This document shows positions 1 through 10,408 of a stretch of DNA of 35,499 bases, piece after piece. A model generated the notes under the pieces. It searched no databases, was not told where the DNA came from, and saw only the letters and a program-made list of their open reading frames with translations. Each line of letters begins with the position of its first letter. Position 1 is the first letter of the stretch. The position numbers and the translations under genes are program-made. Origin of the DNA: Methylophaga sp. (GTDB lineage: Bacteria; Pseudomonadota; Gammaproteobacteria; Nitrosococcales; Methylophagaceae); the NCBI GenBank assembly GCA_026988435.1, contig JALSLH010000003.1, positions 1 through 35,499 of the forward strand, written 5' to 3'.

Positions 1-30
1 ATCACAGAATATGTCTGTTAATTTGTTCAT
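1..30 (-). CDS. Possible 5' start of a transposase gene, cut by window edge
   Basis: On the minus strand an ATG at 30-28 opens ten codons (MNKLTDIFCD) that run off the window, preceded by AGG-containing sequence at a loose ribosome-binding distance. The N-terminus resembles from memory the start of IS982-family transposases, which commonly begin with a similar 'LxxxFCDxDDFC' stretch. Only ten residues are visible, so this is a weak call. It fits the accessory look of the first 900 bases, but a chance reading frame cannot be excluded. Confidence 0.25.
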   Translation of the reverse strand, partial: MNKLTDIFCD

Positions 31-185
31 GAGCCTGTTTTCCTTTCATCAAAATCTTTGTCGTAAAAGATCTGATCGGTTAACAGGCGTTTAGTTCCCT
101 TTTCTTAAACAGGATTCAGGTTAATTAATAGTGGTTTAGAAGTTGATGGCAAGTTAACATAATAAAAAGAAGTCGTTCTTGAGAT

Positions 186-287
186 CCAGTGCCTCTATTT
201 TAGTGGATATCAAGGCAGATTGACGTAGCAATAGCGAGCTATTGGAAGGCAATCTAACGCAGAGAGCTACTAAAATAGAGATGCTGG
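186..287. repeat. Long imperfect hairpin (MITE-like palindrome)
   Basis: The outer arms pair CTCTATTTTAGT (193-204) with ACTAAAATAGAG (269-280), flanked by CCAGTGC and ATGCTGG. The inner arms are CAATAGC and GCTATTG (229-244) with a two-base gap. An intermediate AGATT/AATCT pair lies between them. The whole 102 bp therefore folds on itself. It has no coding content. The rest of 31-328 shows no gene or other clear signal. Confidence 0.55.
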
Positions 288-328
288 ATGCCTGTGCTTA
301 TCCAGAAGTCAGGTTATTTAGTAGGGTT

Positions 329-721
329 TTATTTTATATCGAGAATGGGGTTTACGCTATCCCAAGGTTGGGCGATAGAATGCCAAAATAGACTGTCAGG
401 CGTAAAGAGTTCGGGCTTATCTAATGTTGCAGCATGAATGAATAATAAACCAGTATAACCAGCTGATTTTTTGAAGATAGGGTTGCCACACGTTGGACAA
501 AATATACTGCTAATCGTATTTCCTGAATCTGATTGCATTTCAAAAGACTTTAATTCCCCGGAAATCGATAGATCTTGTTCAGTAACTGCAAACTCTGCAG
601 AATGCCCTGAGCCAGTAATTTTCTGGCACTGTCGGCACTAGCATAAGAATGACATTTTGGGTTTAGATGTAACCTTATACTTAATAGAACCACATAGACA
701 ACTTCCTGTTAGCGTACTCAT
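329..721 (-). pseudogene. GFA/CENP-V family zinc protein gene interrupted by an in-frame amber codon
   Basis: Glutathione-dependent formaldehyde-activating (GFA)-type fold protein, about 130 aa if read through. The start at 721 has a good ribosome-binding site (AGGAGA, six bases upstream). The protein begins MSTLTGSCLCGSIKYKV, giving the family's first Cys pair (C8, C10). At codon 28 (638-640 on the plus strand) a TAG falls exactly inside the second zinc motif, C27-stop-C29-RQ-C32. The same frame then continues without a shift through the third motif FCPTC (C75, C78) to a normal stop. Family members usually have His or Gln between these cysteines, so one CAG-to-TAG change explains it. The downstream frame is intact, which suggests a recent nonsense mutation, read-through or a sequencing error. 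The enzymatic activity of the wider family is often unproven. Confidence 0.8.
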
Positions 722-748
722 TCTTTCTCCTGTCTCCATCGAGCTTAT

Positions 749-909
749 ATACCCGTGACCAATGAACTTGCAGATTTCTAGTACCCATCCTGATTGCGCT
801 AGCGGTGTTATATTCTTGAGCAATAGAGCGACTATTACATCAATAATATGCCTTGCTATCACAACCATTATGCGCACTATAAACATGCATGTTCAATGAT
901 AACGGGTAT
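749..909. repeat. Terminal-inverted-repeat element, short diverged copy
   Basis: The left end ATACCCGTGACC-AATGAAC-TTGCA and the reverse complement of the right end (ATACCCGTTATC-ATTGAAC-ATGCA) match each other. They also match the ends of the two 264-bp elements at 19093 and 22455. The 161-bp interior is different and shorter. TATA flanks both ends. It sits seven bases beyond the stop of the CBS-domain gene and just upstream of the GFA gene. Inferred: a non-autonomous element mobilised by the same transposase as the longer copies. Confidence 0.6.
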
Positions 910-915
910 AAACGT

Positions 916-1371
916 CTAAACGTGGATATGTTGCTTAGTACTTTGTTTACCTGGTTTATGATTACTGTCAGGAGACGAGATGTGCTCTAGAGCTCTTAAA
1001 ATATTCTGGCGGGTGATAGTGCCCACAAGGCGGTTATCCATCACAACTGGGAATCGTTTATATGAGCCTTTCAAAAAAAGCTCTGCTACTTCTAAAATAG
1101 GCGTATCTACATCTATAGTTTCAACGCTGTTGGTCATAAATTCAGAAACGCGTCCCCCAGCAGCTTCCTGTTGATAACCGGCATTTAGGGCAACTTGCAT
1201 GCAATCTTTCTCTGAGAGAAAGCCAATCATATTGCCATGTTCATCAAGGACGGGGGCTCCAGAAATGCGGGATTCTAGCATTTTATGAATCGCCTGAAGA
1301 ATATCCATATCAGGGCTGAAGGTGCATTTATTTACAGCCATATAGTCTTTTACTTTGAGTGATGCGATCAT
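916..1371 (-). CDS. Tandem CBS-domain protein
   Basis: A 151-aa soluble protein made almost entirely of a CBS-domain pair. The first repeat covers about residues 8-70 (ISGAPVLDEHGNMIGFLSEKD). The second covers about 78-135 and contains VSEFMT and KRFPVVMDNRLVGTITRQNI. CBS pairs bind adenine nucleotides and usually act as energy or ligand sensors for a partner. No catalytic domain is attached. The start at 1371 is supported by GGAG eight bases upstream. The gene lies 108 bp downstream of nqrM on the same strand, so it may be co-expressed with the sodium pump, but a repeat lies in the gap and the partner is unknown. The C-terminal tail (SSPDSNHKPGKQSTKQHIHV) is polar and probably disordered. 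Confidence 0.9.
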   Translation of the reverse strand: MIASLKVKDYMAVNKCTFSPDMDILQAIHKMLESRISGAPVLDEHGNMIGFLSEKDCMQVALNAGYQQEAAGGRVSEFMTNSVETIDVDTPILEVAELFLKGSYKRFPVVMDNRLVGTITRQNILRALEHISSPDSNHKPGKQSTKQHIHV

Positions 1372-1437
1372 TAAGTAATCTCCGTTGGGTCAGGCATTCT
1401 CGCTGTAGTCCTGCGGGAATCTAGTAACTTTCATTAT

Positions 1438-1470
1438 GGATCCCGGCTAACAAGTACACCGGAATGACGA
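1438..1470. repeat. Dispersed CCGG-palindrome repeat, single copy
   Basis: The stretch is a close relative of the 45-bp repeats at 14182 onward: a CCGGCTAACAAG core followed by ACCGGAATGACG. The CCGG arms can pair. On the plus strand it is followed by TTTTTT. It lies between nqrM and the CBS gene. This is a dispersed intergenic palindrome of a kind common in gammaproteobacteria. Confidence 0.55.
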
Positions 1471-1479
1471 TTTTTTAGT

Positions 1480-1692
1480 TTAGACTATTTCCTCGTTCAC
1501 TTTAGCCGCTTTGCGTTTAGCACAAATTTCTTTTTCTTCTGTTGAGCAGGCTCCGCCACAGCTACCCGATAAGCCTACTTGGTTAAGCCCTCCACAACTT
1601 CCTTTAATGGCGGGACGGCCCATAATTACACCTATCGCCATTCCTACAACAGCAATGGTAATAATAATAAATGTTGCTATGAATATCGACAT
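1480..1692 (-). CDS. nqrM: NqrM, Na+-NQR maturation protein
   Basis: A 70-aa membrane-anchored small protein with one N-terminal transmembrane helix (about residues 3-24) and a cysteine cluster (GSCGG at 32-36, then GSCGGACS and a further EIC). NqrM (DUF539 family) is needed to assemble Na+-NQR, most likely by delivering iron to the Cys4 site between NqrD and NqrE. The cysteine pattern and the position directly behind nqrF make the call firm. Its ATG overlaps the nqrF stop by one base (TGATG), so translation is probably coupled. In many gammaproteobacteria apbE sits between nqrF and nqrM, and here it does not. Confidence 0.93.
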   Translation of the reverse strand: MSIFIATFIIITIAVVGMAIGVIMGRPAIKGSCGGLNQVGLSGSCGGACSTEEKEICAKRKAAKVNEEIV

Positions 1693-2909
1693 CAGCCAAA
1701 ATCATCAAGGAAGATATTATCACGCTCTACACCCATATCTTCGAGCATTGTGATAACAGCAGAGTTCATCATTGGCGGACCACACATATAATATTCACAG
1801 TCTTCCGGAGCAGGGTGATCTTTTAGCAAGTTATCTCTCAACACATTGTGGATAAAGCCAGTATAGCCTTCCCAGTTATCTTCTTCCATTGGGTCAGATA
1901 AGGCAACATGCCATTCAAAATTGTCATTCTCTGCTTGTAGGGTATCAAAGTCATCTACATAGAACATTTCGCGTTTGCTTCTAGCACCATACCAGAATGA
2001 GATTTTACGTTTACTGTTTATGCGGCGGAGTTGATCGAAGATATGAGAGCGCATAGGTGCCATACCGGCACCACCACCAATGAAAACCATTTCTTTATCT
2101 GTATCTTTTGCAAAAAACTCACCAAACGGCCCTGAAATTGTTACTTTATCGCCGGCCTTTAGATTGAAAATATAAGAAGACATTTGACCTGGTGGAATAT
2201 CATCCCCCGCTCCGGGAGGAGGGGAAGCTATGCGCACATTGAGCATAATAATGCCTTCTTCTTCAGGATAGTTTGCCATAGAATAGGCGCGAATAACATC
2301 CTGCGAAACTTTTGAGGTATAGCGCCACAGATCGAAGCGATCCCAGTCATCATGATATTCTTTATCAATATCAAAGTTTTTATATTCACTGACATGTGCG
2401 GGGCATTCAATCTGAATAAAACCACCGGCTTTAAAATCAACATTTTCGCCATCAGGTAACTCTAAAACAAGCTCTTTGATAAAGGTGGCGACATTATCGT
2501 TGGAACGTACTGTACATTCCCATTTTTTGACACCAAACACCTCTTCAGGGACTTGGATTTTCATATCTTGTTTAACGGCAACTTGACACGATAAGCGATC
2601 GCCTTCAGCCGCCTCACGTTTCGTAATGTGAGAAAGCTCTGTCGGTAATATTGAACCACCACCTTCAAAGACCTTTACTTTACATTGACCACAGGTACCA
2701 CCGCCACCACAGGCCGATGAAACAAATAAGCTTGAATCAGCAAGTGCCCCCAATAGTTTGCCACCCGCAGGGGTTTCAATGGTTTTTTCATCGTTAATAT
2801 TAATACTAACGTCACCCGTGGAGACTAGCTTAGATCGTGCACTTAATATCATAAGCACTAAGCCCATAATGATTAGCGTAAATAAGACAATACCGAGTAT
2901 AATTTCCAT
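1692..2909 (-). CDS. nqrF: Na+-NQR subunit F (NADH dehydrogenase, FAD/2Fe-2S)
   Basis: A 405-aa entry subunit of the sodium pump that oxidises NADH and passes electrons via FAD to a 2Fe-2S centre. One N-terminal membrane helix (residues 3-23) is followed by a ferredoxin domain with ligands C67, C73, C76 and C108. Next comes the flavin domain with RAYS at 207-210, then the NADH domain with GGGAGMAP at 278-285 and CGPP at 376-379. Length and motif spacing match the Vibrio subunit. The ATG overlaps the stop of nqrE by one base. It is the last catalytic subunit gene of the operon. Confidence 0.97.
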   Translation of the reverse strand: MEIILGIVLFTLIIMGLVLMILSARSKLVSTGDVSININDEKTIETPAGGKLLGALADSSLFVSSACGGGGTCGQCKVKVFEGGGSILPTELSHITKREAAEGDRLSCQVAVKQDMKIQVPEEVFGVKKWECTVRSNDNVATFIKELVLELPDGENVDFKAGGFIQIECPAHVSEYKNFDIDKEYHDDWDRFDLWRYTSKVSQDVIRAYSMANYPEEEGIIMLNVRIASPPPGAGDDIPPGQMSSYIFNLKAGDKVTISGPFGEFFAKDTDKEMVFIGGGAGMAPMRSHIFDQLRRINSKRKISFWYGARSKREMFYVDDFDTLQAENDNFEWHVALSDPMEEDNWEGYTGFIHNVLRDNLLKDHPAPEDCEYYMCGPPMMNSAVITMLEDMGVERDNIFLDDFG

Positions 2910-3517
2910 TATATTTGAATCCCCGAAAATGCCATAAAGCCTAGCGCCATTAGGCCTGCAGTAATAAAGGTGATGCCAAGCCCTTGCAGACCTTCTGGTA
3001 CATCGGAATATTTTAATTTCTCACGAATACCGGCAATGGCGGTTATTGCCATGGCCCAGCCTAAGCCACTACCTACACCATAAACAGCACTCTCAGCGAG
3101 GTTGTAATCACGTTCAACCATAAATAGGGTGCCTCCTAAAATGGCGCAGTTCACGGTGATAAGTGGCAAGAAAATACCGAGGGCGTTATAAAGTGCTGGA
3201 ACATACTTATCCATCGCCATTTCTAGAATTTGTACGATGGCGGCCACAACACCAATATAACTGATCAAACCTAAAAAGCTGAGGTCGACATCAGGTAAGC
3301 CAGCCCATGCTAGAGCACCATCTTTGAGCAGATATTGATAAAGAATATTGTTGGCTGGTACGGTAATCATTTGAACTAAAACAACTGCGATACCTAAACC
3401 TAGTGCAGTTTCGATTTTTTTAGAAACAGCAAGAAAGGTGCACATTCCCAAAAAGAAAGATAATGCAAGATTCTCAATAAATATTGAGCGAATAAAGAGG
3501 CTTAAATAATGCTCCAT
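2909..3517 (-). CDS. nqrE: Na+-NQR subunit E
   Basis: A 202-aa integral membrane subunit with about six transmembrane helices. With NqrD it forms an inverted-repeat pair that holds an iron centre by four cysteines, two per subunit. The candidates here are C26 (FFLGMCTF) and C124 (TVNCAILGG). The start codon follows the nqrD stop with no gap. A very strong Shine-Dalgarno (GGAGGTGAT) is embedded in the end of nqrD and fixes the start. Confidence 0.96.
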   Translation of the reverse strand: MEHYLSLFIRSIFIENLALSFFLGMCTFLAVSKKIETALGLGIAVVLVQMITVPANNILYQYLLKDGALAWAGLPDVDLSFLGLISYIGVVAAIVQILEMAMDKYVPALYNALGIFLPLITVNCAILGGTLFMVERDYNLAESAVYGVGSGLGWAMAITAIAGIREKLKYSDVPEGLQGLGITFITAGLMALGFMAFSGIQI

Positions 3518-4180
3518 TTACATCACCTCCGTGCGATGAACCTGATGGATTTGATAATCAGGTTCTTCAACTTGTTCTTTTTTCCAGCTTCGAATAGCCC
3601 AAATAAGTAAGCCAATCACAAAAAAAGCGCTAGGAGGTAGCAACATTAAACCATTAGGAATATACCAGCCCCCTTCGTTAGCAACAGGAATGATTTGATG
3701 ACCAAATAGTTTGCCCGCACCGAGTAATTCACGGAAGAATGCAACAACAAGTAAGATTAAGCTGTAACCAAGCCCATTGCCGATACCATCAAAGAAACTA
3801 AGTACGGGCGGATTTTTCATAGCAAATGCTTCGGCACGACCTAGCACGATACAGTTGGTAATAATTAAACCTACAAATACTGATAACTGTTTGCTTGCCT
3901 CATAGGCATAGGCTTTAAGAATTTGGTCAACCACAATTACTAATGAAGCAATAATCGTCATTTGCACGATGATACGAATGCTTGACGGAATATGATTTCT
4001 AATTGAGCTAATAAACGCACTTGAGAAGGCCGTTACCGTTGTAAGAGCGATACTCATAATCACTGCGGCCATCATGTTAGTGGTGACAGCTAAAGCTGAG
4101 CATACACCCAAAACTTGCAAGGTAATTGGGTTATTATCAATAAGTGGGTCAACTACACTTGATTTAATTTCGCTTGCCAT
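3518..4180 (-). CDS. nqrD: Na+-NQR subunit D
   Basis: A 220-aa membrane subunit homologous to NqrE, with about six helices. The two conserved cysteines expected to bind the shared iron are C27 (VLGVCSAL) and C110 ([14 protein letters not shown]). The gene follows nqrC after three bases, and its end carries the ribosome-binding site of nqrE. The C-terminal tail after the last helix is charged. Confidence 0.96.
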   Translation of the reverse strand: MASEIKSSVVDPLIDNNPITLQVLGVCSALAVTTNMMAAVIMSIALTTVTAFSSAFISSIRNHIPSSIRIIVQMTIIASLVIVVDQILKAYAYEASKQLSVFVGLIITNCIVLGRAEAFAMKNPPVLSFFDGIGNGLGYSLILLVVAFFRELLGAGKLFGHQIIPVANEGGWYIPNGLMLLPPSAFFVIGLLIWAIRSWKKEQVEEPDYQIHQVHRTEVM

Positions 4181-4183
4181 TTG

Positions 4184-5005
4184 TTATTTCTCCATCGCAG
4201 AGCGCATATTTGTTAAATAAGGGCCAAAGCCATGGTCACCTAACCAGTAATTTACTAAGTTTGAGACACCACGACTAGTGAGTGTTGCGCCCGATAAACC
4301 GTCTACTTTATGCTCGGCATCAGCCATTTTGAAGTCGACATGACCGCGTATAACTTTGATTTTTAAATGACCATCTTGATCAAACGCTTTTTTACCATGC
4401 CATTGTTTTCGCCATTTGGGATTATCGACTTCTCCTCCTAAGCCGGGTGTTTCTGCATGAGCATAGAATTGCAAACCTTGAATAGTATTAAAATCACCTT
4501 CAAATGCAATAAAGCCATAGAGCGTTGACCAAAGGCCATAACCATGAATAGGCAATATCACCTGTTTAATCGTATCGTTTTCTTTTAATAAATATATCGT
4601 GGCTAATTTTGCACGGCGACCAATTTTAGCGATGTCTTGTTCAGCAGTTAGTTTAATGCTCTGTGCTGGGTCAGATGATGCTTTTTGTTGGTCATAGCTT
4701 GATGGATCTATATCTGCATACTGACCCGTTTCAAGATCAACTACTTTAACTTCAAATTTCTCAAATGCAGTTTCGATATCACCATTCTCAGCAGACAGTC
4801 CAGAAATGGCCAAGATGTTTTTCTTAATATCTAACTCTTTATTGGCAACCTGTTTTGATTTTAATACAACGGCAGCCGTTGATACTAAAACAGAACAGAC
4901 TAGGCATAATAAAAATGCAATGATGATTGTTTTTTTAGGGCTGTCATTAGGTAAGCTTAATATGCCACCGATAAACCCTTTGCTATTGCTATTTTTTTCA
5001 GTCAT
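4184..5005 (-). CDS. nqrC: Na+-NQR subunit C (covalent FMN)
   Basis: A 273-aa subunit with one N-terminal membrane helix (about 26-48) and a periplasmic FMN-binding domain. The flavinylation motif DGLSGATLTS is present, with T241 the expected phosphoester attachment site for FMN transferred by ApbE. PGLGGE at 187-192 is also typical of the FMN-binding fold. The gene starts one base after nqrB ends. Since no apbE is in this operon, the flavin transferase must be encoded elsewhere. Confidence 0.96.
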   Translation of the reverse strand: MTEKNSNSKGFIGGILSLPNDSPKKTIIIAFLLCLVCSVLVSTAAVVLKSKQVANKELDIKKNILAISGLSAENGDIETAFEKFEVKVVDLETGQYADIDPSSYDQQKASSDPAQSIKLTAEQDIAKIGRRAKLATIYLLKENDTIKQVILPIHGYGLWSTLYGFIAFEGDFNTIQGLQFYAHAETPGLGGEVDNPKWRKQWHGKKAFDQDGHLKIKVIRGHVDFKMADAEHKVDGLSGATLTSRGVSNLVNYWLGDHGFGPYLTNMRSAMEK

Positions 5006-5006
5006 T

Positions 5007-6215
5007 TTAACTTCGCCCTAGTCGACGTTTAACATTGGCTTGCACTACAAAATAATCGATTAATGGTGCAAAAATATTAGCAAAAAGAATGGCTAACATT
5101 ATGCCTTCAGGGAAGGCAGGGTTCACTACGCGTATTAATACGGTCATAAAACCAATTAAGCCACCATAAACCCAGCGCCCAGTATCGGTCATTGCGGCAG
5201 AAACGGGGTCTGTTGCCATAAAAATCATACCAAATGCAAAACCGCCTAGTGTTAAATGCCAATACCACGGCAAGGCAAACATTGGGTTAGTATCGCTACC
5301 AATAACATTGAACAGTAAGGTGGTGGCCACCATGCCGAAAAAGACACCAAATATAATACGATAAGAGGCGACGCGAGTATAAAGCAAGAAGGCCGCGCCT
5401 AATAAGCAGGCTAAGGTTGATGTTTCACCTAATGAACCTTGCATTGCACCTAGGAATGATTGTGACCAAGTAAAACCTGCGTTAGTAATCGCCTCTAATC
5501 CACCTGCTGCACCAAGTGCTAACGGTGTTGCACCACTAAAACCATCAATAGCTGTCCAAACCGCATCTCCTGACATTTGAGCTGGATAAGCAAAGTATAA
5601 AAAAGCACGGCCTGTTAGGGCGGGGTTTAAGAAGTTTTTACCGGTTCCTCCAAACACTTCTTTGCCTAACACTACACCAAAAATAATCCCTAAAGCAACT
5701 TGCCATAACGGTGTTGAGGCAGGCAGTATTAAGGTATAAAGCATTGAAGTAACTAAGAATCCTTCGTTGACCTCATGGTTTCTTACGGCGGCAAATAATA
5801 CTTCAAATGCACCACCGGCAATTAAGGTAGTGAGGTAAATGGGTAAGAAATAGAGTAAACCATGAAACATGTTTGCTGTCAGGCTATTCGCATCGAAGCC
5901 GATCCCTATAAAGCTGATAATTGCGCCACGCCAGCCTTCTAACTCGGTCATTCCCATTGCAGCCATTGCACTATTGGCTTGGTAGCCCGTGTTCCATAGC
6001 ATCATCAAAATAACAGGAAAGGTAGATATAACGACATAGGTCATCAATCGTTTAAGGTCGATACCATCACGCACATGAGGCGAGCCGCGCGTATTATCTG
6101 CAGGTGAATAAAGAAACGTATCCACCATTTCAAAGACAGCAAACCACTTATGGTAAGGGCCACCTTTTTGAAATTGAGGTTCTAATCGATCAAGGAAACG
6201 TCGTAAACGCGACAT
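5007..6215 (-). CDS. nqrB: Na+-NQR subunit B (covalent FMN, membrane core)
   Basis: A 402-aa polytopic membrane subunit, the core of the Na+-NQR complex, carrying covalent FMN and interacting with riboflavin and quinone. The flavinylation motif DGFSGAT lies at 224-230, with T230 the acceptor. The N-terminal soluble stretch ([19 protein letters not shown]) and about ten hydrophobic helices match the family. The start at 6215 has GAAGGA seven to ten bases upstream, inside the end of nqrA, and the two genes are two bases apart. Confidence 0.97.
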   Translation of the reverse strand: MSRLRRFLDRLEPQFQKGGPYHKWFAVFEMVDTFLYSPADNTRGSPHVRDGIDLKRLMTYVVISTFPVILMMLWNTGYQANSAMAAMGMTELEGWRGAIISFIGIGFDANSLTANMFHGLLYFLPIYLTTLIAGGAFEVLFAAVRNHEVNEGFLVTSMLYTLILPASTPLWQVALGIIFGVVLGKEVFGGTGKNFLNPALTGRAFLYFAYPAQMSGDAVWTAIDGFSGATPLALGAAGGLEAITNAGFTWSQSFLGAMQGSLGETSTLACLLGAAFLLYTRVASYRIIFGVFFGMVATTLLFNVIGSDTNPMFALPWYWHLTLGGFAFGMIFMATDPVSAAMTDTGRWVYGGLIGFMTVLIRVVNPAFPEGIMLAILFANIFAPLIDYFVVQANVKRRLGRS

Positions 6216-6217
6216 GC

Positions 6218-7662
<1,445 letters not shown>

Positions 7663-7776
7663 GAGGGTATAGCACCAAATTAACTAAGATAGTGTTTTTG
7701 TTCACAGATTTACACGTCCTAGTGGGATACGTTGGCTTAAATTGCGAACAAACCCTCAAAAAATAGAGTGATATTA

Positions 7777-8250
7777 ATGCATGTAAACGGCAGAAATTGG
7801 GTTTTTAAGTTGTTTTGGTTATTTATTGTTAGCTTTTTGCTAACAGCTTGCGGTGGACAACATGCCACGCGTGGCCAATCGGGCACAACAAGTGCGCTTT
7901 ATGCTCAATACAAAGATTGGAAAGGCACGCCATATCGTCTCGGTGGTTTGAATAAAAAAGGTATTGATTGCTCCGGCTTTGTTTATTTAACCTTTAAAGA
8001 TCAGTTTGGTTTAAAGCTTCCTCGCACGACAAAAGACCAAGTAAAACGCGGTACGCGAGTTTATATTGGTGAATTACAAGCGGGTGATTTAATTTTCTTT
8101 AAAACAGCTTGGCGAACTCGCCATGTAGGCATTTACCTTTCAGATGGCCGATTTCTTCACGCATCGACGAGTAAAGGCGTGATTATTTCTCGGCTAGACA
8201 ATGTCTATTGGAAAAAGAAATATTGGCAATCTCGGCGTGTCTTGCCGTGA
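7777..8250 (+). CDS. NlpC/P60 family lipoprotein (MepS-like peptidoglycan endopeptidase)
   Basis: A 157-aa secreted lipoprotein. The N-terminal hydrophobic signal ends in the lipobox LLTAC (acylated C25). The NlpC/P60 domain carries the catalytic Cys in GIDCSGF (C65) and His in RHVGIYL (H116), with a third polar residue H128 (FLHAS). Family members such as Spr/MepS cut peptide cross-links in the cell wall. I chose the ATG at 7777 because it gives a standard signal peptide. An in-frame GTG at 7768 would add three residues. The gene converges with the AAA+/M41 gene with only two bases between the stops, so there is no room for a separate terminator. Confidence 0.9.
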   Translation: MHVNGRNWVFKLFWLFIVSFLLTACGGQHATRGQSGTTSALYAQYKDWKGTPYRLGGLNKKGIDCSGFVYLTFKDQFGLKLPRTTKDQVKRGTRVYIGELQAGDLIFFKTAWRTRHVGIYLSDGRFLHASTSKGVIISRLDNVYWKKKYWQSRRVLP

Positions 8251-8252
8251 GG

Positions 8253-10130
8253 CTAAGCATTTCGTTGTTGTTCTAACTGCTTAGCATAATCAGGCACATG
8301 AAGATGACCTTCAGCTTGCACAAGCACGTTGAGATGGTGTGTTTTAGCAATATCTGCAACGGACTCTCCATTGACCTTGCCTGACAAACGTAACGCCTCC
8401 GATAAATCTAATAATAAAGGCTTCCACGCTAATAACAGTTCACGGGTTTCACCTTCAAGTCGTGCCATCATTTTTTCAACATCGGTATCAGTGGCTGACT
8501 TATCCATAACGTACTCATCGCTTAAGGTGTAATTGGCATAAAATTCTTCATCAAAGCCAAATCGTCTAATAAAATCTAATGCCAACGAAGTCGCTTGTTC
8601 ACGATCGCTTTGTCGGCCTGTGCTCGCATTTTCATCACCAAAAACAATTTCTTCGGCAATACCACCGGCAAGATAGACTTTAATTTTTGAGACTAAACTT
8701 TTTTTTGTACCATGAATTTCATGTGGGAAGGTAAAACCTGCTGCCGTTGTTGACGCAACTCGTGAGACAAGTTGTAGTGGCGCTAAGCCAAACAAAACAG
8801 CGTAAACAACGGCATGCCCCGCCTCATGCGTACTTATATTAGCAACAACATCTTCCAAATTACTTTGCCGTGCACGATCTAAACGGCCGAGGAAGGGTGT
8901 TTCTATGGCTTCACCACTTGATAATGTGGCGATTAAACATTTTTTATCACTATCATAGTCAACAGCAATATTTTTTCCTCCAGCCATCATTTCTTCAAGA
9001 ATATAACGCGATAAATTTGATTCTAAAATATCGCTAATACTGGAAAAAACAGGACGAACACCTTGAACAGGGAAGACACCATTACGGTAAATTATCATTT
9101 CGATGGCTTTTGAAACAGTGACTTTAATACCGAATAAGCTTTTTACATTTGCGGTGATGCGGGTGACTTCTCGGTGTATTAGTGCGGTAAAGTCAGCCTG
9201 ACGCAGGCTACGATAAATCAAATGAATATTGCCATAGCGGGCAACCTGTTCAGGTTTAAAGCGTTTTGAAAGTGCTTCTTTAACATCAACAATAGAGACC
9301 TTTTCAGTGAAAGCACTGAAAATATCGGCATCGATATCCGCTTCAGCAGTGCGTGTTGCCATTGAAAATGCTTCATCCAAATTACCAGAAATAATAATCA
9401 GTGTTTTTGAATGGTCAACCGGCTCATATATTTTTTTACTAACCCGTGCTTCTTCAATACGTTTGATTAGCTTTGTCCGCGACATGACTGTAATTTCATG
9501 AATAGCCTCATCCATATCCAATGCATTTTTAATGTGTTGAGCTTCATATAACGCTAGAGGAGGGATAACATCAATATCACCTTTTTTGAGCTGCGCGGCA
9601 AATTCACGATCAGCACGCATCATTTCAGCGAGTAAAAAATCAAGATCATCGCGATCACGTCGTGATAAGCGACCATCTGAAAGCAGCTCCCAAAAATCAG
9701 AAAACTTAGTGTTAGTAAGTGGCTTACCATCCGTATCTATCGTATTAAAGCGCTGGATCTCATCAAATAATACGATTTTTTGGGCAGAATCATTCAGTGA
9801 ATTACGACTTAAAACAGAGCCAACAGAAGAAAACCACTTTGTTTCATCGCCATTGGATAATTCCACTTCAACAAAGCGATCTTGCATATCAAGGGCAACA
9901 ACTAGCCGACGAACTAAATCTGTTTTTCCGACCCCCGTCATGCCCCATAAATTAATAATAACAGGGCGGGTCAAAGCCTCAGGCATTAAATACCAGACAC
10001 GCATTGCATCAATTAATTCATCAATAGTTTGATCGATACCAATGAAATAAGACTTTAACGCGTTGGCTGCTTTTTCAAGTGTTTCGCCTCGTTGCTCAAG
10101 TAATACGCGGTCTAATTTTAATGTTGTCAT
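8253..10130 (-). CDS. AAA+ (ClpB-like) ATPase fused to an FtsH-type M41 metallopeptidase
   Basis: A 625-aa soluble protein with an unusual architecture. The N-terminal AAA+ module has Walker A GMTGVGKT (63-70), Walker B VLFDE (120-124) and a sensor-1-like IIISGN (245-250). Its C-terminal subdomain looks like the second ring of ClpA/ClpB, including a sensor-2 motif GVRP (357-360). After a linker comes a zinc peptidase domain with HEAGH (435-439) and, downstream, GGIAEEIVFG then TGRQSD with D509 as the probable third zinc ligand, the FtsH (M41) layout. No transmembrane helix or FtsH periplasmic domain is seen. Inferred role: ATP-driven cytoplasmic protease with its own substrate range. It is the last gene of the run and its ATG overlaps the preceding small gene by four bases. 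True FtsH is excluded by the ClpB-like ATPase type and the missing membrane anchor. Confidence 0.85.
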   Translation of the reverse strand: MTTLKLDRVLLEQRGETLEKAANALKSYFIGIDQTIDELIDAMRVWYLMPEALTRPVIINLWGMTGVGKTDLVRRLVVALDMQDRFVEVELSNGDETKWFSSVGSVLSRNSLNDSAQKIVLFDEIQRFNTIDTDGKPLTNTKFSDFWELLSDGRLSRRDRDDLDFLLAEMMRADREFAAQLKKGDIDVIPPLALYEAQHIKNALDMDEAIHEITVMSRTKLIKRIEEARVSKKIYEPVDHSKTLIIISGNLDEAFSMATRTAEADIDADIFSAFTEKVSIVDVKEALSKRFKPEQVARYGNIHLIYRSLRQADFTALIHREVTRITANVKSLFGIKVTVSKAIEMIIYRNGVFPVQGVRPVFSSISDILESNLSRYILEEMMAGGKNIAVDYDSDKKCLIATLSSGEAIETPFLGRLDRARQSNLEDVVANISTHEAGHAVVYAVLFGLAPLQLVSRVASTTAAGFTFPHEIHGTKKSLVSKIKVYLAGGIAEEIVFGDENASTGRQSDREQATSLALDFIRRFGFDEEFYANYTLSDEYVMDKSATDTDVEKMMARLEGETRELLLAWKPLLLDLSEALRLSGKVNGESVADIAKTHHLNVLVQAEGHLHVPDYAKQLEQQRNA

Positions 10131-10408
10131 TGTTGTTTGTCCGTTAGAATTAAGTTGAAAATTAGTGACTTGTTATTTAGAACAACACTGCCACACCAAA
10201 CATTGAGAGTGTGGCTTAATGCAATCAGCCGTTCAGCTTTTAATAGCTCTAAAATAACGGATTTATCTTGTTCAGTAATGATATCTTTAAGATCACGAAT
10301 ATCCCATTGCTTGATACAAGCTGAAGGTGCCGTTTTACTAGAGCCAGCATAGGCTTGCATCACATAAGTGCCGCCATCATATTCAATAATTAATGTATAT
10401 AATCCCAT
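10127..10408 (-). CDS. Unknown small protein, partner gene of the AAA+/M41 protease
   Basis: A 93-aa protein I do not recognise (begins MGLYTLIIEYDGGTYVMQAY). It has alternating short hydrophobic strands at both ends and a charged middle (IRDLKDIITEQDKSVILELL) that could be helical, with no signal peptide. It is translationally coupled on both sides: a one-base overlap (TAATG) with the upstream DUF7336-like gene and a four-base overlap (ATGA) with the AAA+/M41 gene. The sandwich position suggests an adaptor, substrate or regulator of that protease. This is inference from gene order only. Confidence 0.75.
   Translation of the reverse strand: MGLYTLIIEYDGGTYVMQAYAGSSKTAPSACIKQWDIRDLKDIITEQDKSVILELLKAERLIALSHTLNVWCGSVVLNNKSLIFNLILTDKQQ

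Noticed and set aside
638-640. Special decoding (selenocysteine or pyrrolysine) of the GFA stop
   Set aside because: The codon is TAG, not TGA, so selenocysteine is out, and pyrrolysine machinery is not expected in this lineage. A plain nonsense mutation is simpler.
638-886. 82-aa open frame starting at 886 upstream of the GFA gene
   Set aside because: Its first 55 codons lie in the inverted-repeat element and intergenic DNA. The real start with a ribosome-binding site is at 721.
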